Assembly (NCBI GenBank): GCA_028023455.1 | Contig: JAQFVV010000454.1 | Span: 434,001-498,000 of the forward strand | DNA from: Epiperipatus broadwayi | Taxonomy: Eukaryota; Onychophora; Udeonychophora; Euonychophora; Peripatidae | Length of the DNA: 64,000 nt | Reading direction: 5' to 3' | Shown here: positions 36,491-48,245 of the stretch, in pieces | Layout: every line of letters begins with the position of its first letter | Numbering within the stretch: the stretch's first letter is position 1 | The notes under the pieces: generated by a model | The model's database searches: none | What the model was told of the DNA's origin: nothing | What the model saw: the letters and a program-made list of their open reading frames with translations, nothing else | Position numbers and translations under genes: made by a program

Positions 36491-37115
36491 ATCTGCTATT
36501 AAACCAATGGACGAAAACATCTTATAAAACAGGTACCTGTGTGTGTATTCCAAATTATAGAGTACTCTAGTAATAATAAGCTATAGCTCATCTCCTATTA
36601 TTTGTATAACTTCTAAATGTTAAAATTGTAATTTTGAGAAACTAAAATTCGAGAATTCATGTAATCTGTAAATTTCTCGCATAATCTAGCTTACCCTCCC
36701 TCTATCACTTCTTAGGTGTGTATTTCTTAAATCTACATTTTATTTATAATTATCATTGAAATATTACCTCCTCATAATTGTCTTAGTCTTAAAGCTAAAT
36801 CCATAATCGCTTGAACAGTGAATGCATGTCGAATTATCATTAATATTTGCTTTTATAAATAACTTAAATTTCATATAAATTGACACGCATTCAAAGAATC
36901 AGTTATTGTAATGCAGGGTCTACTACTCCATAATAGCTGGCATACTCGCTGAAATAATCCCCTTTTTAGATATTTTTTTGTTATTAAATGTTAATGAATA
37001 ATCATGTAAATTTCATTTCTTTGAGAGTCACCAATTTTCTTTCAGTCAACGTTGATAATGTCGGGCCGAGTTTGAAATCTAGTTGAATATTACCACAATC
37101 TTTTCGATATTATAC
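36491..37115. other. AT-rich spacer
   Basis: Nothing recognised. Confidence 0.45.
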
Positions 37116-38110
37116 ATGTGTTACGTTTTGAAGCCCCGATGGCTCATTCCACGCTGTGAATGCTCCGGATTCTCTAGGGTTGAATTAACCCCAGTCGTCC
37201 TACACAAGCGGACATGATAATGTTCCCATAGGGCTTGACGACCATCATGCAGTCAGCTGGCAAATTGCGACATGGACCGCTTGTCCCTGGTTATGCTCAT
37301 GTGACACCTTACCTCTTCGGGTCGCGGCAGAGACCAACCCAAAACCCTTATAACTTATTCACGGCATTGCAGTTTCAGCGCTGCCATTTTACATCGCCCT
37401 TCTAAAGCATACCACGTGTTCTTTTATTTAGTTTATTATTCTCTCTATCACTCCGCCTCGGCATTATCTTCATCATATACTCTCAAATAAATGTTTGCCC
37501 TTTGTCATAAAATAAATATTTTATTAAATAAATGTATGTCCGCCGTTACTGATGACTCTTGCAGTGCAAAGTATAAATTCCTTACAGCACACATTAGAAA
37601 TACTCACTCGAGAACCCTAGGTAGCTAGATTACGCCTTCATATAAATAAATGCTCCATATAAATAAATGTATTTTTATATATATAATATTACTAATTAGC
37701 TATTGAGACTTTGAATTTAAAATATGATTCATCACATTAATAATGTTTTCTTTTATTAAATACGTAAATAAATAATTCTAACTATACGTCTGTAGTTAAG
37801 TTTTCATTTATTCGATGCCCATTATAGACATTTTCTCGATTATATATGTTAATTAATATTCGTTTGATTGTTGGTCAACTCGGAAACAAAACCCATGAAT
37901 CTCGTGCATCTCCCTGACCACCGTGCCTAAAGAAGTGTTTACTTATGTCACATCAGAGGCGTTATTCCGTAGATTGTATTGTGGAACCGATAAACTATGT
38001 TCGAACTCAGTATTACCGGTGGCTTCGCTACTCGATGGTGCTGCTGTTCTGTGTGGTGGTCGAATTCTGCAATATGTTAACGAGATACACGTGTTTTGAC
38101 TGTTACACAT
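37116..38110. other. GC-richer islands 2 and 3, unclassified
   Basis: 37120-37420 (for example GGGCTTGACGACCATCATGC and CTTCGGGTCGCGGCAGAGAC) and 37880-38080 (ACCGGTGGCTTCGCTACTCG) are markedly GC-richer and retain CpG sites, in contrast to their AT-rich flanks. No frame of useful length. Possibly regulatory or recently inserted sequence. Confidence 0.35.
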
Positions 38111-38923
38111 GGATAAAATGTTAAATTTTATTTGCTGATATATATTTTATAATATGAAAATGCAATTTTAAACATTTCTTGAAAAATTTAAATTTTATTT
38201 ACTACTTAAAATGATAAAAATATCAAGAGGTAGCTATAGCATTATATTGACATTTTATTGATATTTATTGTGCATGATTTCAATTTTTAATTATTATGTA
38301 TTGTTTATAAAAAGTATGTTTTCTATATCAAGAATGTTTGCAAAGATGAATTGTTTTTTTACATCAGTAATTAATATCATAACATGAATTCAAATTAGCA
38401 GCATATATGAAAAACATATATTTCCAAAGGTATATACTATTAGAGATCACATTCATTATAGATATAATGAACATCTCCATACTTCCCCATTCTTTTTAAA
38501 TTCATATAAATAAAGATATAATAAAAGACAAATGACCCCCAAGATCACATTCATTAAACGTATAATTTGTTAATTTAGTTAATGCATGTATATGACCAAT
38601 TGCTAAAATATTCAACTTCCAAAATCATATCCATTATAATTAAGATATGTAAATAAACATGCCTAATATTGTTTTTGTATGGAAGTTCACATGTTTCAAG
38701 TCGATAATCACTTATCAATGAAAATTTCTTGTAAATGCATGGTCAAAGAGAGGGATTGTTTTAGAAAATTTTAGACTGAGTAATAGTTTTGGAGAAGTGT
38801 GTCACAAATCTGATAGTTCTGATTAATTATATATATATATATTATTAGTGGTCATTCATAAAAATAAGAAGTTATTCTAATTAAAATAATACAATTACCA
38901 TACCATCAACAGCAACAACAACA
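38111..38923. other. AT-rich sequence, nothing recognised
   Basis: Two short similar segments containing GATCACATTCATTA (38445, 38540) hint at local duplication. Confidence 0.45.
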
Positions 38924-38959
38924 GTAATAATAATAATGATGATGATGATGATGATGATG

Positions 38960-39029
<70 letters not shown>
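38924..39029. repeat. Compound (TAA)n(TGA)n(TAA)n microsatellite
   Basis: Short TAA run, then about 8 GAT units, then about 23 TAA units. Confidence 0.95.
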
Positions 39030-39031
<2 letters not shown>

Positions 39032-39059
39032 TAAAAAAAAGAAATTTGCAATAACAGTA

Positions 39060-39215
39060 TGAATAAGCATTTATTTTTATAGCATCTGTATATAATTGTA
39101 ATTACATTCATATCGGCCTTTCAAGCCAATTGTGCAAACACTTTGCGAGTGTTAAATAATAAATGAATATTCTCTGACCAATACAAGATATAGAATTTAT
39201 GCAGGAATAAAAAGA
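39060..39215 (+). repeat. Repeat T, single copy next to (TAA)n
   Basis: Contains AAGCATTTATTTTTATAGC, AAGCCAATTGTGCAAACAC and AATAATAAATGAATATTCTC, matching the arms of the inverted repeat at 43.86-44.15 kb, which also abuts (ATT)n. So the trinucleotide tract appears to be part of the repeat. Confidence 0.7.
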
Positions 39216-39544
39216 ATCCCTCTTATTCCTACGAAGTCAACATATATCACAAGATAATTCTAAAAATTATTTACTTTACTTTTGTAATACTATTTTTATT
39301 CACTTTTATTTAATTAGAAACTCTGTTTGTTTAGGTTACATTTTGTAATTGAGATTTAACAGACTTCTATCAAATGGATTTACTTCAAATTTTGTACATA
39401 TGTTATAAATCAATACCAATGCTATATGACAATCAAATATTTTAGATTAACCTCATGGGTGATTTACTGTAGAGGTGTTAATGGATCAAATTTTAAATGT
39501 GTTGATATCAGTTCAATAAGTTTTCAGTCATGCATATTGGAAGG

Positions 39545-39545
<1 letters not shown>
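39216..39545. other. AT-rich spacer
   Basis: Nothing recognised. Confidence 0.45.

Positions 39546-39613
<68 letters not shown>
39546..39613. repeat. (AT)n microsatellite
   Basis: About 33 AT units. The frame running into it (39426-39614) ends in alternating Tyr-Ile and is not a gene. Confidence 0.97.
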
Positions 39614-39618
<5 letters not shown>

Positions 39619-40435
39619 AAAATATTAAAAACAATTAAAACCAAAAAGCATTTGCAATAAATTTAAATAAAAATAAAACCATATCTTGGTTTCATTTAAT
39701 TATAAATGTTGCTTTAAGTTTTAATTTATTTTGGTTGTAAACTATTTAAAAAAATACTTTTTTTTTTTATAAACAAAATAATATTGGAATTAATTTTTAA
39801 TACGCTGCAAAATTCCTTTAAAATGTTATACAGCTGTGCAACTTAGTTTTTATTCTATTTAATAAAATCAATATTTGGATTAATTATTCCATTATTAATA
39901 AGTATTCCATCCTTTTCTTTCCATATATGGTTTATTAATTTCAATATTTATATAAAACCATTAATTTCACACACCTTTTCCTTTGAAATCTTATTTATTT
40001 TATGAACCATTTTTCATTTCAACTTTTTTTCTATGTCAATCTCCATTTTAACAGAAGTAATTATTTTAAAAATCAGACTATTAAAAAATTAAAAATATTA
40101 TATATATATATATAAATATTTTACAATAAACATTTTTATTTACTGAGCACAAAAAAGCAAAAAAAAATCATTGCTTTTTCCAACTGCAATTAAGATTTTT
40201 ATATATAATTTAAAATAAAAATGTGGTGATTCCAGAAATTAATTATTCAATCACTAATTTTTAAAAGTGATTGAATTAATTAATTTCTGTCATTCAACAC
40301 TTTTATTTTGAACTAAATATAAAACCCCCAATTGTGGTTGAAGAAAACCCGAATTATTTTTTGGCTTTTTAATGCACAGTAAATAAAAGCATTTATTATA
40401 AAATATTTTTAATGTGAATTATTTAATTTCTTTAT
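39614..40435. other. AT-rich with a small inverted repeat
   Basis: About 40220-40320 pairs with itself (AAAATAAAAATGTGG…TTTTATTTTG and AAATTAATTATTCAATCAC with GTGATTGAATTAATTAATTT). Confidence 0.5.
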
Positions 40436-40569
40436 CTTACTTAATTGTTTTTTTTAAGTGTCATAGCATTGGCCAGGGCGCGAACCCGCAACCCGGGCAA
40501 CTGCCTGCAAGTGCAAGGTAATCACGCTGACCTCTCGCCCACCCATGCAAGACAACTTACTTAACTGTT
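40436..40569 (-). mobile_element. tRNA-derived SINE, minus strand, with target duplication
   Basis: The SINE occupies about 40450-40555. The minus strand has A-box-like GGGCGAGAGGTCAGCG and B-box-like CGGGTTCGCGCCC, then CAATGCTATGACACTT and poly(A). Flanks CTTACTTAATTGTT (40436-40449) and CTTACTTAACTGTT (40556-40569) are a 14-bp target duplication with one mismatch. Confidence 0.88.
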
Positions 40570-40648
40570 GCTCTCCATTGGATTTTATCCTTCAAATGAA
40601 AACAATTAATATTGCATTTCTTTAAAATGAGAAACATTTATAATATAA

Positions 40649-40651
<3 letters not shown>

Positions 40652-40735
<84 letters not shown>

Positions 40736-40745
40736 TCCCTCTCTC
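40652..40745. repeat. (CT)n microsatellite
   Basis: About 45 CT units with a few C interruptions at the end. Open frames through it encode Ser-Leu runs and are artefacts. Confidence 0.98.
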
Positions 40746-40844
40746 AAGAAACATGCTCTTGTTTACCAAAAAGTATATTTTTAGGAAACCTATTATTAAT
40801 CATTTCTTTCACAAGTCAATCCAAAGAAGATGTAATTTTATAAG

Positions 40845-41262
40845 CTCTGCCCAACCCTCACATATGTATGTAAATGGATTATTCTCCAGTACATGAGGGG
40901 TCAGACTGACTAATGTCAACATGGGTAGGATGACAACCTTGGCACTAATGTGGGCTTTGAATGTTCCATTATCAGATTTTTAATGAAATGGATGGATGAA
41001 GAGTTGTGGGTTAGAATAGTTTGAAGCCTGTCCATTAAAGTATTAAAATTGGCTATCTTAATATAAAGCTGAGCACTGATTGTATATATGTGTGGAGATA
41101 TTAATCTGGACCAACTGATGAATGCTGGTTTAGCAAGAAATACATATATTGGTGATTATTTATTATTTCAATGTGTGTGATCAGATGGGTCAGCAATATG
41201 AGATGGCAAGGAGAGTTGAGGGTCATGTGAAAGTCTGAGTTTGAATCCCTTATATATTGCAG
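40845..41262 (+). mobile_element. HH ribozyme repeat, single unit
   Basis: Starts CTGCCCAACCCTCACATATG, contains GTACATGAGGGGTCAGACTG, the CCTGTCCATTAAAGTATTA region, the ribozyme and the 3' domain with GTGAAAGTCTGAGTTTGAAT. Near-complete monomer of about 418 bp. Confidence 0.85.
41099..41160 (+). ncRNA. Hammerhead ribozyme motif, subfamily A
   Basis: ACCAA, CUGAUGA, stem II UGCU/AGCA with an A/A mismatch at the first pair, GAAA, AUACAUAU, A, UUGGU, GAUUAUU. Confidence 0.82.
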
Positions 41263-42050
41263 TACCTTCAATAATATCAAATCTATTAAACAGAAGAATA
41301 TGTTAAATACTTTTATGATTTTACTATAGTATTTTCAGAGGATTATTGAACACTATTAAATAAATTGTATCCAGTACTTTGATTTTGAAATGGGAATTCA
41401 TGTCCTATTTGTATATGATAATTTCAACAAAATAATGATCATAAATAAATATATATATATGAAAAACAAAACAAGTTTTATATACGTAAAAACAGTTATA
41501 AAGATATTTAATTTTATTCATGTTTCTAAGCTGGTAATTTTCCAAATTAAAACTTACTGTAAAGTTTAGTTTTCATCACTGGCTGATAAAATATCTGAAT
41601 ATTAATTAATAAACAAACTTTTTATATGTAATATATACTGAATTGAATATGAAATGCAAATAAATGATAGTAGACTTCAAAAATGTTATTTCATGAGAAA
41701 AATGTTGAACCCTATGTACATTATGAACATTATCTCAAAAAGTATATTTATTTATTTCATTGATAATGAATACTTAATGGAGATTTACAATAACAAAAAA
41801 TATTGGAGTCTTTCAGGAAAAAAATATTTATTATAGAAAAAGTTTAAAACCAATGTCATAACATATCAAACAAGCGACCAAAGGTTTAGTCTGAATATGA
41901 GGATATTTTTTGGTTTTCAGATTAGGTTGGATAGTCATTTCAAAATTATCTTTAACTTTTTCTTTTTGCTTTTCTTTTTTCTTCTTCTAGAGTTAAAGGG
42001 AAATTATAAATATATATGAAATCATAGAATTGTGGGAAGATTAGCCTTTG
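41263..42050. other. AT-rich sequence, nothing recognised
   Basis: The 60-codon frame at 41654-41836 shows no motif. Confidence 0.45.
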
Positions 42051-42108
42051 AAAGTGTTACTTGACAAAGACTACGAAGATAGTCGAAAGCGCTCCTAAGT
42101 GGATAAAA
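42051..42108 (+). ncRNA. Solitary hammerhead-like motif of the Penelope type
   Basis: ACUU, UGACAAA, stem GACUA/UAGUC, GAAA, self-complementary AGCGCU, C, CUAAGU. It matches the …CGAAAGCGCU… motif near the 14.1- and 26.1-kb endonuclease ends. No endonuclease sequence is next to it. Confidence 0.5.
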
Positions 42109-43181
42109 GTTTTTTTAAAGTTGTACTTTACTGTATATTTGGTTACAGTATTTATTAATATTCAATTACAAGATTATATATATATATATATACTTTAATC
42201 AAACAAAATAAAAAAAGAAGCAAATTCCGAAGTGCATTAAATAATAGTGATCTGTCTATTATTTGCTGGTTATTAATATAGGAAATGATTGAAACAATAA
42301 TCAATTTTTGTTTAGTTAATTTTAACCTGAAAAAAAACAACATGTGTATGCATAATTTGGCACAACAGTTCAATCTAAAGACTAAAAGACTGTGATTAAT
42401 TTATAAAATATGTCCAGTTTCTAAAATGATTTTATATAGAGGTAACTGAACAAGAAAATTGATTTGTATTCCAAAGCTTTTATTAATTAAAGTGTCATTA
42501 GCTTGAAGATCAGAATAAAAATAAATAAAATGCTGCCGTGATAGTAATAATATTTCCAGTCATTATAAAAACAACTAATTAAAAACTTATGGGAGTTTGT
42601 TAAGTTTATAATCTTATGTTCACTAAATCAGTAAGTAATGCCATTAATTGCAGCATTTGAATAAAGAGGTCACTACAATCTAATCTAGTTGGTGTAAATA
42701 TGTGATGCTGGTTTGATATACAGTAATGTGTATTTTTCATAAATTCTAATACAATACTTGCCATAACTCTCATTATGATTTCAATAAACCATGAGTTAAA
42801 AAATATAAATAAAAAAACAAAAAGTGATACATTTTGGTATGCTTCTGTCTCTATGAGTAGCATCATGAATTATCCATCATTCAGTCATTTTTGTCTCATT
42901 TGCAAAATCTTCTGTCAGTCACCATTTCTTTGTTTATAAGCTTAGTGGACAGTCAGTTATATTGTTAATCCCCCTTGATTTATTCCTGTTTCCTTTTACA
43001 TTACTACATTACTAGAGCTAATCTCTAGTTTCGAAAATGATTAGAAATAATCATTAGTGTATTTATCTGAAATGGATGGCGTCAAAGTTGTGAGTGGAGG
43101 GAGTTTGACAGTGGTAAATGAAAATGTAACAATTTACTCTAGATAAATACTTTGCATATAATAGAGATATATATGAGAGAT
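42109..43181. other. AT-rich sequence, nothing recognised
   Basis: A short (AT)n near 42175. The frames at 42155-42373 and 42606-42866 (minus) have no motifs. Confidence 0.5.
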
Positions 43182-43240
43182 AGTGACCTGGGCCAACTGA
43201 TGAGTGCTGGTTCAGCACGAAATGCATCTTGGGGGTCATT
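43182..43240 (+). ncRNA. Hammerhead ribozyme, subfamily B, complete core
   Basis: Stem I outer AGUGACC (43182-43188) pairs with GGUCAUU (43234-43240). After a UGGG/G internal loop, inner CCAA (43193-43196) pairs with UUGG (43229-43232). The core is CUGAUGA (43197-43203). Stem II is GUGCUG/CAGCAC with a GUU loop. GAAA is 43219-43222, stem III is the self-complementary AUGCAU (43222-43227), and cleavage is expected after C43228. Every residue required of a type I hammerhead is present. With a 6-base palindrome and no loop, stem III is best formed between two copies. Flanks match the decayed copy at 9955-10012, so it belongs to a second HH subfamily. Confidence 0.95.
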
Positions 43241-43817
43241 TGTCTTTTATTACATCTTTATTTATATGAATTTAAAAAGAATGGGGAAATATAGAAGTGT
43301 TTATTATATCTATAATAATACTACATTATTCTATTTTTGTGTAATTATTTTTATTGATGTATTAATGTGCATATTTTTTTCATTATATTGTTTCATAGAC
43401 ATGTGTACATATATATTAAAAGCGTATGTAATATAGGATTCATTGTAATTTATGGTTTTAAATATCTGCCTGGTGCCATTGTATTTTAAATCAAAATAAA
43501 CATACACAAATATATAAGACCATTTTAAATCAAAGTTTATTCTTTAAAAAAAAAACAGCAACAACCACTCCTACATATAAAAGTCAAACAGAGTTTCATA
43601 GCAAATAATAAAATGATGCATTTATTTTAACAACCCAAAGCATTTTAAAATTAAAAATAATATTTAAATTATTAGTTAGAAAAATAATGACAATAACATT
43701 TAAACTCATATCTGAGGAAGAGAAAATTATAATTTAATAATTTTAAAATAATATAAATTTACACATTATGTTTAATACTGTACCTCATCATCATTATGCA
43801 ATATTTAAACATCATCA

Positions 43818-43819
<2 letters not shown>
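43241..43819. other. AT-rich sequence, including subfamily B 3' flank
   Basis: About 43241-43290 still matches the 10-kb copy (TTTGTCTTTTATTA, ATCTTTATTTATATGA). The rest is unrecognised. The frame 43152-43436 reads through the ribozyme and is not a gene. Confidence 0.5.
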
Positions 43820-44255
<436 letters not shown>

Positions 44256-45130
44256 TAATTTAATCAACAACATTTATTGACAGAGAGTGATAATTGATAT
44301 GCTTGTACTATTAAAATAAATATTTCTGTAAAAAAAATATGTGAATAATTTTTTTTAAAGATAATTTTACTTTATTAATTAGTAATCCTTTTTTGCATTC
44401 TAAAGGTTTAATCTTTCTCTCTTTATGTGCGTGTGTGATGTTAAGATAAATAAGCCTCTCTTTTTTTTAAGAATTTTTAAAAATAGTATAAGTGGCTTAT
44501 GTCTAGGCCATAATCCTTCCGGAATCAAAGTATTTTTTTAATGTTGATAAACAGTTAATAGGATTAATGCTTTAAGATTAGAAGTGTTGTAAATTATATT
44601 CTATTTTCTTTTTTCTTTTTAATTCTATTTAAATAGATGTCATTATATTATTTCAAATGAACTTGAATGTATGTGCTTTTCTTTTTATTATTATTATAAG
44701 TATGTTTGTTTAAGTAAATCTTAGTTTGGGTTTCAAATGTCTCAGCTATCTAAGCTGTAAATATGGGATTTAAGCATAAATCATCATATAACTGCTCTTG
44801 ATTAATAGAATAAGATTATTATTCTGTGGTTTTTCTTTTTTTCATATCATGACATAATTATATTGAGATATTGATTTGCCTTTATTAGATGGTTCAAATG
44901 ATTTATTCTATATTAAGTAAACTCATTTCACAAATCACATGATTGTATATATCCATTAAGTAATTCCTGACACAAGTTATCAATTTTAAGTATTAGAATC
45001 ATCATTTGTAGAGTCAACACAATGGAAGAAATATTTTAATATAGTTATAGAGTATTATAATATATATAAACCAAATAATTCATTCAATAAACTTCCAAAT
45101 TAAATTAAGAAAGTATAATATTAATCTTCA
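44256..45130. other. AT-rich sequence, nothing recognised
   Basis: No motif seen. Confidence 0.5.
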
Positions 45131-45271
45131 ACAATAACAGACCCGTCAAGCGTTGTTAGCCGAGAGGTCATCGCAGCCGCCTTGCAAGCAAGTAGTTGGT
45201 TGCAGACAGTTGTGGGTTCGCATCCCGGCCGATGCTATGACATATGAAAAAAAAAAAACAATAACAGACCC
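45131..45271 (+). mobile_element. tRNA-derived SINE (family S) with perfect 14-bp target duplication
   Basis: The SINE is 45145-45257, between ACAATAACAGACCC (45131-45144) and the same sequence at 45258-45271. A-box-like TAGCCGAGAGGTC, B-box-like GGGTTCGCATCCC and tail GCTATGACATATG plus 12 A. The intact duplication and clean poly(A) indicate a young LINE-mobilised insertion. Confidence 0.95.
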
Positions 45272-46427
45272 ATTGTATGTATTAATTCTAGATTTATTTA
45301 GTAAGATGTCAAAAGTAATAGATATATGTTTTAAACACATTTTATCTTAATATAAAATACATTGTAATGGTCTGCTACCTAACATTATCTACTAGTTATC
45401 TAAGATTTGGACAAGATATAATAAAAACTGATGTAATCTGGAATATTAGTAAAGTTCAATTGACTGATGATCTGAAAAGACTCATATTTTATCATAGATG
45501 ATAGAGTAAGATCTAATTGTGAGGATGCTTGCTCATCATCTAGCCTTCAAATAGGACTAAAAAGTTGGTGCTAACTAAATTTAATATTCTTTTGTATTAT
45601 TTAATTCAGCTTTACTGATTATAAATTTATAACAAATTAACAGAAGGAATAGTTATCGTTATTAAAATGTAAATAAAACAATTTTAGCTTTTTTATCCTT
45701 CAATCATTCGTCAGTGAATAATTAGTTACCCATTTGTTCATTCTTCATTACGTGTATTTCTTCTTTGATCATTTACACATTCTATATTCTAATTTCTAAC
45801 TAAATCAGTGTGAGGTGGAACTCTTTTAGGATTAGTAACAGGGAATTCTACTTATAAAATAAATAAATAGATAACTAATATATGGAATGGAATATAATTA
45901 TATTTATTATATATTGTTTAAATATATATTAATTAAAGTTATTATATCACGTAATTAACCATTTTCATATGGGGGTAATATTAAATAGTGATTACATAAT
46001 CTGATCTTCATTTTAAAAGATTAAGTATTATTTCTTAATGAATAGCAACTGCTATAATATTTAAACATGTTCTCTTCAATTAATTTGTTTACTATTAATA
46101 TGCTGTTTAACATTTTTAATATTTATTTTCTTTAATTTTGACTTAAAAATTATTTCTCATTAAATTATAATACTATTGTCTGGAGTCTTATTACTTCATT
46201 TAAACTAATGTTAATCCATATTATATGGTATGTAGCATAGGTCATCTCACATAGAAAATATATTAATTTATGATAAATCAGTGGTGAAGTGGACATATAC
46301 ATTACATGATATATAGTATTGATTTTTTTAATGAATCAAACACTATTTATAAGTTAGCATGCATTTAAAAAAATATAGGGGCATTTTGAAAATAGAAGTA
46401 GATTGTATAGAATAATATATATTAAGA
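45272..46427. other. AT-rich sequence, nothing recognised
   Basis: No motif seen. Confidence 0.5.
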
Positions 46428-46620
46428 CTATGTGCATAAAATGTGACAGTAGAGACCTCTACAAATCTAAACACAAGATTAATGACTTTAAAAGACAAGA
46501 GCAGTTCTTCTATTTTAAAGTCGTTAATCTTGTGTTTAGATTTGTAGAGATCCCTACTGTCGCATTTTAGATGCATAGTCGTAAGGTTATAGCCTTAATA
46601 TATATTACTTACATAATGAG
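46428..46620. repeat. Repeat R fold-back copy
   Basis: Arms of roughly 56-62 bp (about 46438-46493 and 46513-46574) pair almost fully, for example TCTAAACACAAGATTAATGA with the complementary segment at 46522. The right side, read on the minus strand, resembles repeat R (GTAAGTAATATATATTAAGG, GCATCTAAAATGCGACAG). The minus frame 46343-46576 is produced by the palindrome. Confidence 0.85.
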
Positions 46621-47334
46621 TATGCATTTTACAAATTATTAATTACAACTTTAAATTGTATAGAATTGTAAAATAGTTATATACTTAGCTTGCTATAAAA
46701 TAATTCGAATCCTATCAATATAAATATTTGTTTGGCCCAATTCAAAAAGTAATCATAATTTAAGACTTTAACCAACTGCAACTTCTAGATCAATTAAATA
46801 TAATTAATTTCCATTATATATCTTTCCATAATGCTCATAATGCAGATTCTGTCAGCTAGATCTGGTGAAATATTATCTAGTAAGTTCTATTAAAAGATCT
46901 TCACAGAAGAAAAACTATGTTAAGTGCAATATGTGGAGCTAAAGTTATACATATAAACTTAATCATTGCAAACAAATATGCCACACACAAATTTATCTGA
47001 TTATGGGCCAACTTTTGGAAAATATTCCAATTTCTATCATAACAATATAAAGGAACAAGAAATATTTTTTCTCACTTAAAACATATAAATGAAACAAAAT
47101 ACAATTCATATCATTAATCCATAAATTATTATTATGCTTAGGATGATCTCTATTGTAAAGTGATATAATTTCAAAATAAGTATGATTTAAAACATTAATA
47201 TCCTCTTAACTAATTATAATACCATTGCAAAATTGGGTTTGAAAATATTGAAATATTTTAAAAATTGAAATATGAGATATTTCTTATATATTTCTAAATA
47301 TGCTACATCTACTAATTATAGTCATCCATACCAT
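46621..47334. other. AT-rich sequence, nothing recognised
   Basis: No motif seen. Confidence 0.5.
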
Positions 47335-47605
47335 TGAAAATCTGATGATAAAAAGCCCAAATCCCATGCAAATGCCAATATTATTGCCATGCTCATGTTG
47401 ACCTCAAGTCACTCTGACCCCTCATGTATAGGACCTTATCCATTTAAATACATAGAAGAGGAATTGGTGATTATTTATCTTTTCTACATGTGTGTGATCA
47501 TGTGTATCAGTGGTATGAGATAGTGTGGATAGTTGATGGGTACTTGAAAGTCTGAGTTCAAATCCCCTATATTTACAATTAGGCTCCAGGTATATGAAGA
47601 ATGCC
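47335..47605. mobile_element. HH repeat, rearranged: inverted 5' part and direct 3' part
   Basis: 47335-47458 is the minus-strand 5' region (AAAATCTGATGATAAAAAGC…GACCCCTCATGTATAGGAC). 47464-47605 is the plus-strand part from ATTGGTGATTATTTATC to GAAAGTCTGAGTTCAAATCC. The ribozyme core is deleted; the break falls close to where the motif would be cleaved. Confidence 0.8.
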
Positions 47606-48245
47606 TGTATTTTAAATATATAATAATCTACTTTTTATAGCTTATTTTTAAATTCACAATTAATTATTTAACTTTAAAAATTATTTATCTTTAAATTTTA
47701 TGACTTCTTTTTCTATTAATTATTTCTTTATTATTTTGCACTTTTTTTCATATATACATATAAGTGATAGTGGATAATTTTTTTTAGGTATATTTTTTGG
47801 AAGATATTTATATCTTCATAAATATATAATTGAATATATGTATATACATGAAGTGTGCAGTTAGATAGATGTTGAACTATATAGATGTTGCAATTAGATA
47901 AATGTTTGTTTGATAGATGTTGAATCTAGCTTATGTATTTTGATATGTTATTTTTAATGATGCTCTGCTGTGCCAAACACACAGATATTTACTCAATACA
48001 TAGCAGCATATACGTAAATGATAGCTTATTATTTTACACTTTTTTTTATTATCAAAAACAAATTATTTTATTTTTAATTGTTGACAAAACTTCATTTTGC
48101 ATTGTTTCCGTAATTTTGAATAATAAAAAATATAAATATAAATAATAATATTTTTTTTGCAATAATGATCAGAAAGTATATCGTTGCTCATTTATTTAAA
48201 AAAAAAAAAAAGCAGTCTAAGGTAAATCAATTTTAATTAAATTTT
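47606..48245. other. AT-rich sequence with local TAGATAGATGTTG duplications
   Basis: GATAGATGTTGAA-type units repeat around 47862-47930. The frame 47933-48145 has no motif. Confidence 0.45.

Noticed and set aside
39426-39614. Frame ending in Tyr-Ile repeats
   Set aside because: Produced by the (AT)n microsatellite.
40612-40896. Open frames with Ser-Leu runs
   Set aside because: Produced by the (CT)n microsatellite.
45146-45350. Frames of about 64 codons on both strands
   Set aside because: They run across SINE sequence and have no independent support.
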